From Halothece sp. PCC 7418 (GTDB taxonomy: Bacteria; Cyanobacteriota; Cyanobacteriia; Cyanobacteriales; Rubidibacteraceae): a stretch of DNA of 64,000 nucleotides. A program made the translations under genes and the position numbers. This document shows, in pieces, positions 9,431 to 16,555 of the stretch. The notes under the pieces are model-generated. The model had not been told where the DNA came from, made no database searches, and was given only the letters and a program-made list of their open reading frames with translations. The stretch spans positions 2,480,001 to 2,544,000 of the forward strand of contig NC_019779.1 in assembly GCF_000317635.1 (NCBI RefSeq), written 5' to 3'. Positions within the stretch are counted from its first letter, which is position 1; each line of letters opens with the position of its first letter.

Positions 9431-9471
9431 CACACCGATGAAGCGTATTGTTTTTCTACGCTCCAGGTGTG
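9431..9471 (+). terminator. Hairpin downstream of stpA
   Basis: CACACC (9431-9436) pairs with GGTGTG (9466-9471), and AGCGTA (9442-9447) with TACGCT (9457-9462), enclosing a TTGTTTTTC loop. It is followed by ACAAAAAG instead of a U-tract, so it may be an RNA-processing or regulatory hairpin and not a strict terminator. Confidence 0.5.
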
Positions 9472-9473
9472 AC

Positions 9474-9600
9474 AAAAAGATGAGTGGAGTGCCACGCTAG
9501 GTGACTTCTTGGGCGCACGTGCTATTCGCGGTGCTATCCTAGTCTTACAACTAGCTCCTCAAGCGTCAATTCCCATCCTCCCGATGGTACTAAGATCATT
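9474..9600. other. Stretch between the stpA hairpin and sulfurtransferase, unassigned
   Basis: No coding frame. GCCACGCTAGGTGAC and GCACGTGCTATTCGCGGTGC give several inverted repeats, among them CTAG...CTAG, so it may be a structured RNA or an old repeat. I cannot name it. Confidence 0.3.
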
Positions 9601-9620
9601 ATAAACAATAACGTTTAAAA

Positions 9621-10457
9621 GTGGCAAGTGTTATGGAATCCGTTGTTTCTGCTGACTGGCTATTAAACTATCTCGATGATCCCAATGTGGTGATTATTGA
9701 TTCCCGCTTCCAACTGTCTGATCCGAGTTGGGGACGAAAACAGTATGAAATCAGCCATATCCCAGGAGCATTTTATCTCGACTTAAATGAAGATTTATCC
9801 TCCCCTGTGCAAAAACATGGCGGACGACATCCCCTTCCTGATCCGCAGGTTTTAGCGGAGAAATTCGCCAACATGGGGATTGATTTTAACCAAACTTCAG
9901 TCATAGCTTATGATGACTCAAGATTTGCTTTTGCTGCGCGATTATGGTGGTTACTGCGCTATGTCGGTCATGATCAAGTGGCTGTGTTAGATGGCGGGTG
10001 GCAAATGTGGCAAGCAGGGGGTTATCCTGTGAGTGCAGAAATTCCTTCCCCGAAAGCAGGGTCATTTACACCGCAATTGCGAGAAGATTGGGTGGTGGAT
10101 CGAGAAAGGGTGAAAGCCTGTCAAACGGATAAAACTGCGGTGATTATTGATTCGCGCGATCGCGATCGGTATTTAGGAGAAAGAGAACCCATTGATCCAG
10201 TTGCAGGGCATATTCCCACCGCCGTCAATTTTCCGTGGAAACAAGTCACCGATGAAGAGGGTAATTTATATCCCCCAGCCCAACAACGTCAACGCTGGTT
10301 AGAGAGTGACACGCCCATTCAAGAAAAGCAAGAGAAAATTGTCTATTGTGGGTCAGGAGTGACCGCTTGTGTCAACCTCTTATCGTTGCATTTAGCCCAA
10401 CTTCCCCACGGGAAACTTTATGCAGGAAGCTGGAGTGATTGGTGTTCTTATATTTAG
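9621..10457 (+). CDS. Sulfurtransferase with two rhodanese domains (mercaptopyruvate type)
   Basis: The 278-residue protein has two rhodanese domains. The N-terminal one (about residues 8-135) is inactive in type, and the C-terminal one (about 160-278) carries the active loop YCGSGVTA with Cys243. A CG[ST]GVT loop is typical of 3-mercaptopyruvate sulfurtransferases, whereas thiosulfate enzymes have CRKGVT, so mercaptopyruvate is the likelier donor. The start may be GTG 9621 or ATG 9633; neither has a strong Shine-Dalgarno. Its right end reads ATATTTAGTCATTTGTCATT, a degenerate form of the ATTAGTC heptamers found after other genes. Confidence 0.9.
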   Translation: MASVMESVVSADWLLNYLDDPNVVIIDSRFQLSDPSWGRKQYEISHIPGAFYLDLNEDLSSPVQKHGGRHPLPDPQVLAEKFANMGIDFNQTSVIAYDDSRFAFAARLWWLLRYVGHDQVAVLDGGWQMWQAGGYPVSAEIPSPKAGSFTPQLREDWVVDRERVKACQTDKTAVIIDSRDRDRYLGEREPIDPVAGHIPTAVNFPWKQVTDEEGNLYPPAQQRQRWLESDTPIQEKQEKIVYCGSGVTACVNLLSLHLAQLPHGKLYAGSWSDWCSYI

Positions 10458-10509
10458 TCATTTGTCATTACTGGGCAACTGAAAACTATTAGAAATCTAT
10501 GACAACTGG

Positions 10510-12114
10510 TTACATGGCGAGAGCAACCCCATCAGCGCGAGGTTCAGAAGCAGCAACAAAAACCCCATTTTGCCTGAGAATCATTTGTCCTTTGCCAAAC
10601 ATCCCTTTACTGGGATTAACTCTCACTTCATGACCCCGTTGGGAGAGAGAAATCATGACTTCTGAAGGAATGCCTGTTTCTAAAACGACTCGTTGATCAT
10701 TTAAATAACGCCAGCGAGGGGCATCTAGGGCGGTTTGCGGGTTCATCTCGTAATCAGCCAAATTAGATACAACTTGTAAATGACCTTGGGGCTGCATTTG
10801 TCCCCCCATTACCCCAAATGGGCCTAACGGTTGGTCATCTTTGCTCAGAAAGCCAGGCATAATGGTATGAAAGGGACGTTTTCCAGGGGCAAAGGCGTTG
10901 GGATGGTTTGGTTCTAAATTAAAACAACTGCCTCGATTATGTAATGCAATCCCCGTTTCTGGAACTAAAATACCACTGCCAAAGCCTTCATAGTTAGATT
11001 GGATCAGAGACACCATTAAATCCCCATCAGAAGCGGTTAAATAAACCGTACCGTGATCAGGAAAACTAGGTTGAATATCGGTAATGGCTTGTTCACTAAT
11101 CAGTTGGCGACGCTGTTGGGTATTTTTAGCAGATAGTAGGGTTTCGTTATCAATTTTCATCCAATTGGGATCGCTCAGATAACGGTTAATATCAGCAAAG
11201 GCAAGTTTCATTGCTTCAATTTGCCAGTGATAGCGTTGTTCGCTGTCGTAGGGAATCGACTTGAGATCAAAGCCTTCTAGGAGGTTTAAAGCAATGAGGG
11301 TTGCTATCCCTTGAAAGTTAGGGGGAAGTTCCCAAACTCGCAGATCGCGATAGGTTGTCGAAATGGGTTTAACCCATTCGGGTTGGTGTTGTTTGAAGTC
11401 TTCTTGCGTGAGGAAACCCCCTGTATTAGCAGCAAAATTCGCGATTTTTTCCGCTAATTCTCCTTGATAAAGTGCTTCTCCTCCAGTTTGCGCGATCGCG
11501 CTTAAAGTTTTGGCATGAAGGGGACTGCGCCAAATTTCTCCCACTTTTGGGGCGCGTTGATAAGGGAAAAACACTTCCTTAAATGCTTGATATTCTGGGG
11601 CATCCAAGTGTAAATAATGAGCCTCGGCTTGTTGCCAAGCTAAAGCGGTGACAGGAGAAACGGGAAAGCCTTCTTCTGCATACCGTATTGCTGGGGCAAA
11701 TAATTGTTCAAAGGGCAGTTTTCCCCATTGATTCCATAACTCCCGCCATGTTGAGACTGCACCTGGAACCGTGACCATTGACCAACCGAGACGAGTTTTT
11801 TTCCGTTCCCGATTAAATTGTTCTTGAGTTAACCCTTGCGGGCTTTTTCCCGATCCATTTAAGCCGTGAAGCTGACCATCCCATACTAACCCACAGGCAT
11901 CCCCACCAATCCCATTCGATGTTGGTTCAACAACCGTTAACGTAATCGCCATGGCAACAGCAGCATCGATCGCGCTTCCTCCTGCCATTAACATTTCCAT
12001 TCCCGCTAAACTGGCTAACGGTTGACTGGTTGCCACAGCCCAACGGCTTCCCAGCATAACGCGACGTTGGGAGGGATAGGGGTAGTAACTTAATTGATCG
12101 GGATCGAGTTTCAC
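10510..12114 (-). CDS. Gamma-glutamyltransferase-like Ntn hydrolase
   Basis: This 534-residue protein belongs to the gamma-glutamyltranspeptidase superfamily. N-terminal features are ATSQPLASLAGMEMLMAGGS, AIDAAVAMAITLTVVEPTSN and GIGGDACGLVWDG. The autoprocessing nucleophile threonine lies in DHGTVYLTASDGD, and the C-terminal FGVMGGQMQPQGHLQV is typical. No signal peptide is seen, unlike exported GGTs, so a cytosolic YwrD-like enzyme is likely. Substrate unknown (glutathione or another gamma-glutamyl amide). I favour the GTG at 12114 (AAGGAA upstream); a TTG one codon earlier is possible. It is divergent from the rhomboid gene with about 100 bp between. Confidence 0.88.
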   Translation of the reverse strand: MKLDPDQLSYYPYPSQRRVMLGSRWAVATSQPLASLAGMEMLMAGGSAIDAAVAMAITLTVVEPTSNGIGGDACGLVWDGQLHGLNGSGKSPQGLTQEQFNRERKKTRLGWSMVTVPGAVSTWRELWNQWGKLPFEQLFAPAIRYAEEGFPVSPVTALAWQQAEAHYLHLDAPEYQAFKEVFFPYQRAPKVGEIWRSPLHAKTLSAIAQTGGEALYQGELAEKIANFAANTGGFLTQEDFKQHQPEWVKPISTTYRDLRVWELPPNFQGIATLIALNLLEGFDLKSIPYDSEQRYHWQIEAMKLAFADINRYLSDPNWMKIDNETLLSAKNTQQRRQLISEQAITDIQPSFPDHGTVYLTASDGDLMVSLIQSNYEGFGSGILVPETGIALHNRGSCFNLEPNHPNAFAPGKRPFHTIMPGFLSKDDQPLGPFGVMGGQMQPQGHLQVVSNLADYEMNPQTALDAPRWRYLNDQRVVLETGIPSEVMISLSQRGHEVRVNPSKGMFGKGQMILRQNGVFVAASEPRADGVALAM

Positions 12115-12213
12115 CAAGATGTTTCCTTGAGTTTGTGGGTTGAAGATGAAGACAAAGCAGTTGTTTATAGGATATCTTGAAAACTAACCTTAAGTGAGGC
12201 AGAAAGAAGAACC

Positions 12214-12924
12214 GTGGTTCCTTTACGCGATCAAAATCCAACTAAAATTACACCTTATGTTACTTATGTCCTGATTGGACTCAATATTGCAATTTTTTTA
12301 TATGAAATTAGTTTAAGTCCACAACAATTAGACATTTTCTTCAAACTTTATGCGGTTGTCCCCGCCGAATTAACCGCCAGTTTTCGAGGAATTACGGTTA
12401 ATCAACCGGTTCCCGAATGGTTAACTTTATTTACAGCCCAGTTTCTCCACGGGGGAATTCTTCATTTAGGGGGAAATATGCTCTATCTCTGGGTTTTTGG
12501 GGATAATATTGAAGAAGTGCTTGGCCGAATCCGCTATGTGATTTTTTATCTGTTGTGTGGGGTTTTAGCGAGCCTAGCGCAATGGTTTTTCTCTTCCCAG
12601 TCGGGTGTCCCGTCTTTAGGGGCAAGTGGCGCGATCGCGGGAATCATGGGGGCTTATGTCTTACGTTTCTATGACCGCGAAATCCTAACCTTGCTACCGA
12701 TTTTTATTATCTGGACAACCATCCGTGTTCCAGCAATTTTCTTTATCGGTTTCTGGTTTATCCAACAAGCCTTTTATGGTGTAGCAAGTCTTAATACATC
12801 AGCTAGCATTGGCATGGAAGGCGGTGGCGTTGCATATTGGGCGCACGCTGGCGGATTTGTTTTTGGCGCAATTCTAGCACCGATTCTCGGTTTATTTGAT
12901 AATAATCAGGATACTTATTATTAA
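12214..12924 (+). CDS. Rhomboid family intramembrane serine protease
   Basis: The 236-residue protein has six or so hydrophobic helices. The rhomboid signatures are HGGILHLGGNMLYLWVFGDN (residues 80-98; His and Asn of helix 2), GASGAIAGIMGAY with the nucleophile Ser138, and WAHAGGFVFG with catalytic His211. All catalytic residues are present, so it should cleave membrane proteins within the bilayer. The start is a GTG; GAAAGAAG upstream is a weak Shine-Dalgarno. Substrates are unknown. Confidence 0.93.
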   Translation: MVPLRDQNPTKITPYVTYVLIGLNIAIFLYEISLSPQQLDIFFKLYAVVPAELTASFRGITVNQPVPEWLTLFTAQFLHGGILHLGGNMLYLWVFGDNIEEVLGRIRYVIFYLLCGVLASLAQWFFSSQSGVPSLGASGAIAGIMGAYVLRFYDREILTLLPIFIIWTTIRVPAIFFIGFWFIQQAFYGVASLNTSASIGMEGGGVAYWAHAGGFVFGAILAPILGLFDNNQDTYY

Positions 12925-13006
12925 AACATTCTTTGCTTTTGATGTTTTGATGGAAAAGGAACGTTAGCTTGTAGAGCAGTGCAATAGCAACCGATATCAA
13001 ACGCTT

Positions 13007-13102
13007 ATGACTCCGAACGAACTCTTAATGTTAGTGGTTCTCCTCAGTCCTGGAATTTTACTTTCTGTCATCGTCATGGTGACCTTTGCTGAAGGCGGTT
13101 AA
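13007..13102 (+). CDS. Small single-span membrane protein, 31 residues
   Basis: An ATG at 13007 opens a 31-codon frame ending at TAA 13100-13102. The translation begins MTPNELLMLVVLL and ends with SVIVMVTFAEGG. One hydrophobic helix (about residues 6-26) is flanked by a short polar N-terminus and an acidic tail, like many small photosynthetic-membrane subunits. I do not recognise it as any named psb, psa, pet or ndh subunit. There is no strong Shine-Dalgarno. A nine-unit heptamer array begins at the base after its stop codon. Whether it is translated is inferred from composition only. Confidence 0.45.
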   Translation: MTPNELLMLVVLLSPGILLSVIVMVTFAEGG

Positions 13103-13165
13103 GCAGTGACCAGTGACCAGTGACCAGTGACCAGTGACCAGTGACCAGTTAGCAGTTAGCAGTGA
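13103..13165 (+). repeat. Nine-unit heptamer array (CCAGTGA and variants)
   Basis: The order is one GCAGTGA, five perfect CCAGTGA, one CCAGTTA, one GCAGTTA and one GCAGTGA unit. The array starts directly after a stop codon and ends 17 bp before the 3' end of the convergent DUF760 gene. Because the period is 7 and each unit holds TGA or TAG-like triplets, it closes all frames. Confidence 0.9.
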
Positions 13166-13181
13166 TCACTGGTCATTGCAA

Positions 13182-13532
13182 TTAAATATCCTGACTGTGA
13201 TCCATACGGGTTTCCAGTTCCATGCGCTGTTCCATTTGGCGCAAGAAGTACCCCGTCATCATTGCGGAAGCCAACATATTAGAGAGATTATCTTGATCTG
13301 TGGTGACTTGGACTTGAAAGTGTTCAGAAGGAAGCATCCCGACGAGTCCTTGCACATTTTGCGATACAATTTGTTTGGCATCGGGGCTGATGGAGCGAGC
13401 GATTTCAGCTAAAACATCAGGGTTTTGTTGTTGGAGATATTCCAAAAGAGAATTATCGGGTTGTTCGTCAGAAGACGCGGATGATTGGTTGTCACTTGCG
13501 TCAGAATTAAAGAAGTTAGGGTCAAATACCAT
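13182..13532 (-). CDS. DUF760 domain protein, paralogue 1
   Basis: The 116-residue protein, starting MVFDPNFFNSDASD, has a low-complexity acidic N-terminus and a DUF760-type domain (about residues 30-110). It contains LLEYLQQQNPDVLAEIARSI, GLVGMLPSEHFQV and LASAMMTGYFLRQMEQRMEL. I start it at ATG 13532; the frame continues upstream to 13628, but that overlaps the obg start. A second DUF760 gene at 15763-16128 shares GLLGGLPSDQF and LASAMMSGYFLRNAEQRM. The family is conserved in cyanobacteria and plastids and has no established biochemical role; plant relatives are linked to chloroplast protein turnover. Confidence 0.85.
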   Translation of the reverse strand: MVFDPNFFNSDASDNQSSASSDEQPDNSLLEYLQQQNPDVLAEIARSISPDAKQIVSQNVQGLVGMLPSEHFQVQVTTDQDNLSNMLASAMMTGYFLRQMEQRMELETRMDHSQDI

Positions 13533-13610
13533 CAGTAAATGTTGTAGAGTTAAGACCTGCTTATGAACCAGTTTAAACCATGATGGAATTAATCTCCACG
13601 TTGTTAAGCA

Positions 13611-14609
13611 ATGCAATTTATTGATCAAGCCGAAATTGAAGTGATTGCGGGGAAAGGAGGAGACGGAATCGTCGCCTTTCGCCGAGAAAAGTATGTACCA
13701 GCAGGGGGTCCTTCTGGCGGAAATGGCGGGAGAGGAGGGTCTGTGATTCTCGAAGCGGATGAAAATTTACAGACGCTCTTGGATTTTAGATATAACCATT
13801 CCTTTAAAGCCGAAGATGGGAAACGGGGGGGACCGAAAAATAAAACGGGGGCAAATGGGCGCGATCGCGCTCTCCGTGTTCCTTGTGGAACAATTGTTTA
13901 TGATCTCGATACGGAAGAAATGATCGCTGATTTGGTCTATCATCAGCAACAAGCCTGTGTTGCTCAAGGCGGGAAAGGTGGTTTAGGAAATCGCCATTTC
14001 TTGAGTAATCATAACCGCGCCCCAGAAAAAGCCCTCCCTGGACTGCCCGGGGAAGAACGCCGTCTGCGTCTAGAATTGAAATTATTAGCAGAAGTGGGAA
14101 TTATTGGCTTACCCAATGCAGGAAAATCCACTTTAATTTCTGCCCTGTCTTCGGCTCGTCCGAAAGTGGCAGATTATCCGTTTACGACTTTAGTTCCCAA
14201 CTTGGGGATTGTCCGTAAACCCAGTGGGGATGGGACGGTGTTTGCTGATATTCCAGGGTTAATTGCGGGCGCACATCAAGGGGTTGGCTTAGGACATGAG
14301 TTTTTGCGCCACATTGAACGCACCAAGATTTTAATTCACGTCATTGATATTACCGCCGAAGCCCCCTTACAAGACTATCAAACGATTCAAGATGAATTAC
14401 TCGCTTATAAACCGAGTCTCGCAGAACGTCAACAAATTATAGTCTTGAATAAAGTGGATGCAGTGGATGAAGAGATCGAAGCGGATGTGAAAGCACAATT
14501 TGCGAGTGTGACTCATGAACCGATTTTACTCATTTCTGCTGTGGCGCGATCGCGCTTAGATGAATTACTCAATCAAGTCTGGGAAATGCTAGAACTGGTT
14601 CCCAGTTAG
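13611..14609 (+). CDS. obg: Obg/CgtA GTPase
   Basis: The 332-residue GTPase has the glycine-rich Obg fold at residues 1-158 ([34 protein letters not shown]) and a G domain. Its G1 is [10 protein letters not shown]2 lies in DYPFTTL, G3 is DIPGLI, G4 is NKVD and G5 is ISAVA. It lacks the extra C-terminal domain of some orthologues. Obg acts in late 50S ribosome maturation and stress control. The start is ATG with no clear Shine-Dalgarno. It is divergent from DUF760 paralogue 1 and convergent with mutY, with a 4-bp gap. Confidence 0.96.
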   Translation: MQFIDQAEIEVIAGKGGDGIVAFRREKYVPAGGPSGGNGGRGGSVILEADENLQTLLDFRYNHSFKAEDGKRGGPKNKTGANGRDRALRVPCGTIVYDLDTEEMIADLVYHQQQACVAQGGKGGLGNRHFLSNHNRAPEKALPGLPGEERRLRLELKLLAEVGIIGLPNAGKSTLISALSSARPKVADYPFTTLVPNLGIVRKPSGDGTVFADIPGLIAGAHQGVGLGHEFLRHIERTKILIHVIDITAEAPLQDYQTIQDELLAYKPSLAERQQIIVLNKVDAVDEEIEADVKAQFASVTHEPILLISAVARSRLDELLNQVWEMLELVPS

Positions 14610-14613
14610 CGTA

Positions 14614-15705
14614 TTACTGCTGAGTGACAATTGCCTCAATAATTTTAGTATTCGCTTTGGGAAAGGGAAACTCGGATAATTGTTCGGGTTTCACCCAGCG
14701 TACTTCCTCACACTCAATTGGTTGTGGTTTCCCTTCTAAATAACGGCAATGATGAACGTGCAAAGTAACCTTAAAGTGGGTGTAAGCATGATTAATCGTA
14801 ATTAAATGCTCTCCTACTTCCACCCTAATTCCTAATTCTTCTTTGATTTCTCGTTCAATACAAGCGGGAATCGTCTCTTGTTCTTCAATTTTACCGCCAG
14901 GAAATTCCCACAAGCCTCCGAGTAAGCCTTCTTGGAGACGGCGATCAATCAAAATTTCTCCGTGCTGATTCCAGATGACAGCAACACCAATTTGTTTATG
15001 AGGAAGGGGAGAAGAGGGAGTACGCATAGGGATTTCGGTTTGTAAGTTGTGTTGAAAGGCTTGGCAATAATCACGCCACGGACAAAGTAAACAACTCGGT
15101 TGCTTTGGGGTGCAAAGGGTTGCGCCTAAATCCATCAATGCTTGATTATAATCTCTGGGATGAGTTTGATCGAGGAGTTGATCGGATAATTCCCATAATT
15201 GGTTAATGGCTTTGTTGGGGGGGATCTCTAACGCGATTAACCGCGCTAAAACTCGTTTGACATTCCCATCCAGAATAGAAAGGGGTTGATTAAACGCAGC
15301 ACTGAGAATTCCGCCTGCAGTGGTGCGTCCAATTCCAGGTAAACTCAAGACATCAGCTAATTGATGAGGAAAAACACCATGGTAATCATTGACAATGACT
15401 TGTGCTCCACGATGTAGATTCCGCGCTCTGGCATAATAGCCTAATCCTTCCCACTGTTTAAGAACGGTTTGCAGCGAACTTGCAGCCAACGTGGCAATAT
15501 TAGGAAAAGTTTCTAGCCAACGCTGATAGTAGGGAATAACCGTTTTCACTTGGGTTTGCTGCAACATAATTTCTGAAACCCAAATTTGATAAGGATCGCT
15601 GGTTTTACGCCAAGGTAAATCTCGACCTTGAGTTTGATACCAATCTCGCAGCGATCGCTGCAAAAAGCTGACTTCTTCTCGGGCTAGCATTCCCTTCCCA
15701 CTCAC
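14614..15705 (-). CDS. mutY: A/G-specific adenine glycosylase MutY with Nudix-like C-terminal domain
   Basis: MutY removes adenine mispaired with 8-oxoguanine. The 363-residue protein has SEIMLQQTQVKTVIPYY (catalytic Glu), LPGIGRTTAGGI (helix-hairpin-helix) and ILDGNVKRVLARL (catalytic Asp). The 4Fe-4S ligands follow the spacing C-x6-C-x2-C-x5-C in CTPKQPSCLLCPWRDYC. Its C-terminus has an intact Nudix box, from GGKIEEQETIPAC to EREIKEELGI, unusual because MutY C-domains usually lack catalytic Nudix residues. Such fusions may also hydrolyse oxidised nucleotides. An ATG at 15690 (five codons in) is an equally good start. Confidence 0.95.
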   Translation of the reverse strand: MSGKGMLAREEVSFLQRSLRDWYQTQGRDLPWRKTSDPYQIWVSEIMLQQTQVKTVIPYYQRWLETFPNIATLAASSLQTVLKQWEGLGYYARARNLHRGAQVIVNDYHGVFPHQLADVLSLPGIGRTTAGGILSAAFNQPLSILDGNVKRVLARLIALEIPPNKAINQLWELSDQLLDQTHPRDYNQALMDLGATLCTPKQPSCLLCPWRDYCQAFQHNLQTEIPMRTPSSPLPHKQIGVAVIWNQHGEILIDRRLQEGLLGGLWEFPGGKIEEQETIPACIEREIKEELGIRVEVGEHLITINHAYTHFKVTLHVHHCRYLEGKPQPIECEEVRWVKPEQLSEFPFPKANTKIIEAIVTQQ

Positions 15706-15762
15706 AAAAAATAAAGCCCGTCGAGAACGAGCTTCGCGTTAAGATCGGAAACAATCACAGTT

Positions 15763-16128
15763 TTACTGATCATCTTCGGCGTGACTTCCAGAAGAACTGT
15801 GTTCAGAGGCTTGCAGGGATTTTTCAAAGTTCATCCGTTGTTCGGCGTTGCGTAGGAAATATCCACTCATCATCGCTGAAGCGAGCAACCGCCCTAAATG
15901 TTCTCGGCTGGTACTAATACTAACGTTAAATTGATCGGAAGGCAGTCCTCCTAAAAGCCCAACAATATTCCGTTCCATAACTTGAAAGACTTCTTGAGAT
16001 TGAGGATGCGACAACTGTTCGACCACTTCTGGGTTTAATGACTGGACGTAATGCCAAAGATGATTATTTCCTTCTGCACCATTTTCAAAAAATTCAGAAT
16101 TTTGGTGCTGTTGGCTATGATTCATCAT
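15763..16128 (-). CDS. DUF760 domain protein, paralogue 2
   Basis: The 121-residue protein is paralogous to the one at 13182-13532. It shares the NPEVVEQL, ERNIVGLLGGLPSDQFNV and LGRLLASAMMSGYFLRNA motifs, with a His/Asn/Gln-rich N-terminus and an acidic, Ser-rich C-terminus. The start ATG has a strong Shine-Dalgarno (GGAGGAAG, about 8 bases upstream). It lies directly behind mutY on the same strand (57-bp gap). Function unknown; the pair brackets obg and mutY. Confidence 0.85.
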   Translation of the reverse strand: MMNHSQQHQNSEFFENGAEGNNHLWHYVQSLNPEVVEQLSHPQSQEVFQVMERNIVGLLGGLPSDQFNVSISTSREHLGRLLASAMMSGYFLRNAEQRMNFEKSLQASEHSSSGSHAEDDQ

Positions 16129-16555
16129 GTTTAATCTTCCTCCTTCGGTCTTGCTTGATCACTCAAGGGCGATCAGTTTCTGTTTAAAAAAGCGTTACCT
16201 CATCACAGCATAGATCATGAGTTTAACCACAACCCAGAGAGTATGTTCTCAGCTTGAGTGTCATCTTCTATCCCCTACCTTAACAATTTCTTTGTTTATT
16301 GCCGTCTGTGAAACCGTACTGCGAAAGTCGGATTTTTCGACCCTTGTTGATCAAACAAGTCAAGACAATCTCATTAATGAGTGACAAAGCTATACAAAAC
16401 TTAATGATAGATTTGTTAAGTTTTCAAGAAAAAATGTAACTTGTATTACAAAATAAAGATAAATATAAACTTCAATCACTTTTTTATTCATATTTGATCA
16501 AAAGCTATTACTTACCCCAATAAGTCGGGCATCTATCTTTAGTAGGAGAACTGTA
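16129..16555. other. Intergenic region, 427 bp, AT-rich
   Basis: This divergent promoter region between DUF760 paralogue 2 and the LOV-GGDEF-EAL gene is strongly AT-rich from about 16380 to 16500. I find no coding frame, tRNA or clear terminator. The only confident signals are the two ribosome binding sites at its ends: GGAGGAAG on the minus strand and AGGAGA at 16544-16549. Confidence 0.6.

Noticed and set aside
9474-9600. Possible tRNA or known regulatory RNA
   Set aside because: Inverted repeats exist but no cloverleaf or TTCGA-type T-loop, and no match to an RNA family I can name.
13533-13628. N-terminal extension of DUF760 paralogue 1
   Set aside because: It would overlap the obg start on the opposite strand, and the paralogue starts at the equivalent of position 13532.
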